Positions 7,335 to 7,514 of a DNA stretch of 7,514 nt are shown here, one piece after another. The stretch lies in contig JAJXXM010000108.1 of assembly GCA_021781095.1 (NCBI GenBank), positions 1-7,514 of the forward strand, in the 5' to 3' direction. A program made the position numbers and the translations under genes. Within the stretch, counting starts at the first letter, position 1; each line of letters starts with the position of its first letter. The notes under the pieces were generated by a model, which was not told the origin of the DNA, ran no database searches, and saw nothing but the letters and a program-made list of their open reading frames with translations. This stretch comes from a bacterium (GTDB lineage: Bacteria; Eremiobacterota; Eremiobacteria; Baltobacterales; Baltobacteraceae).

Positions 7335-7435
7335 CCACCAAATGAGACTCCATTCGCGTTCAGCGCACGCTCGATCGCCGCAAATCGCTGACCGGGAGTT
7401 CCCACGCCGCCCCGTGCGGTGGCTGAGGAACGCAT
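7295..7435 (-). CDS. Possible 46-residue small ORF overlapping the start of the unrecognised gene
   Basis: An ATG at 7435 opens a 46-codon frame ending in TGA at 7297-7295. That stop overlaps the candidate ATG at 7298 of the unrecognised gene in an ATGA arrangement, which is typical of coupled genes. The middle of the product (GQRFAAIERALNANGVSFGG) looks more protein-like than the competing frames. It lacks a ribosome site, and GC-rich sequence readily leaves short frames open. It could also be the remnant of a native gene cut by the insertion, or a frameshifted N-terminus of the downstream protein. Confidence 0.2.
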   Translation of the reverse strand: MRSSATARGGVGTPGQRFAAIERALNANGVSFGGCEPWSAPIWRQK

Positions 7436-7451
7436 GTGGGATTACAGGGCG
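7335..7451. other. GC-rich spacer between the unrecognised gene and repeat copy 2
   Basis: Base composition returns to about 68% GC here (41 of 60 bases at 7381-7440), so the AT-rich insert effectively ends near 7345. Apart from the small minus-strand frame described separately, no gene or convincing promoter is visible. A plus-strand frame opening after a TGA at 7389 runs in phase into the duplicated Clp C-terminus. Confidence 0.4.
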
Positions 7452-7514
7452 GCCGGCGGCACCGCGCGGGTCACGATGCGCGCAGGCGACTATATCGTCA
7501 CCGCAGCGTAGGGC
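7452..7514 (+). repeat. 63 bp direct repeat, copy 2 (duplicated Clp gene 3' end)
   Basis: This copy matches 6587-6649 at 62 of 63 positions and reaches the last base of the window, so its true right boundary is unseen. Read in the Clp frame it encodes [19 protein letters not shown] and a stop, with His changed to Arg (CAC to CGC). The bases to its left (7441-7451) show no useful match to the equivalent Clp sequence, so only the 3' tip of the gene is duplicated. Near-identity in third codon positions implies a recent event. Explanations are a target duplication or attachment-site pair around an inserted cassette, a local duplication, or an assembly artefact. Confidence 0.93.

Noticed and set aside
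7436..7448. Short resemblance to a primate Alu element (TGGGATTACAGG)
   Set aside because: Only about 12 bases match and the surrounding sequence does not follow Alu, so it is treated as chance rather than host contamination.

Overview
This is a 7.5 kb piece of a high-GC bacterial chromosome, densely packed with genes and with very short gaps. Sampled 60-base stretches of the conserved genes run about 57-73% GC. No rRNA, tRNA, transposase, integrase or CRISPR array is visible. The gene set does not fix the phylum. The style fits several poorly sampled high-GC lineages (for example Eremiobacterota-like bacteria), but that is only an impression.

Left half, all on the minus strand, in transcription order: a small three-helix membrane protein resembling the GlsB/YeaQ group (3876-3619), a 7Fe-type ferredoxin (3523-3281), an ABC ATPase of the LolD/MacB/YbbA group (3241-2576) and a large fused FtsX/MacB-type permease (2575-26). 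The ATPase stop codon directly abuts the permease start codon. These two form one exporter or lipid/lipoprotein-extraction-type ABC unit. The ferredoxin sits 39 bp upstream and may share the transcript without sharing the function.

Right half: a 78 bp divergent intergenic region separates the small membrane protein from a plus-strand pair. The first gene is an exported SIMPL/DUF541 (YggE-type) protein (3955-4674). It is followed 34 bp later by a Clp/Hsp100-family double AAA+ ATPase (4709-6646). This ATPase lacks the usual Clp N-domain repeats, the ClpB middle domain and the second-ring insertion that carries the ClpP-docking loop. In place of the N-domain it has a four-cysteine zinc-ribbon-like knuckle and one predicted transmembrane helix. 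It is best read as a membrane-anchored, ClpP-independent unfoldase or remodeller.

The last ~0.85 kb is the most unusual part. The final 63 bases of the Clp gene region (6587-6649, ending just past the stop codon) recur at the right edge (7452-7514) as a direct repeat with one mismatch. Between the copies lies a markedly AT-richer block (40-48% GC in four sampled lines) carrying one unrecognised minus-strand gene, plus about 0.1 kb of GC-rich sequence. This is the footprint expected of a small insertion into the 3' end of the Clp gene that restores or duplicates that end. It could also be a local duplication or an assembly artefact at a contig edge.
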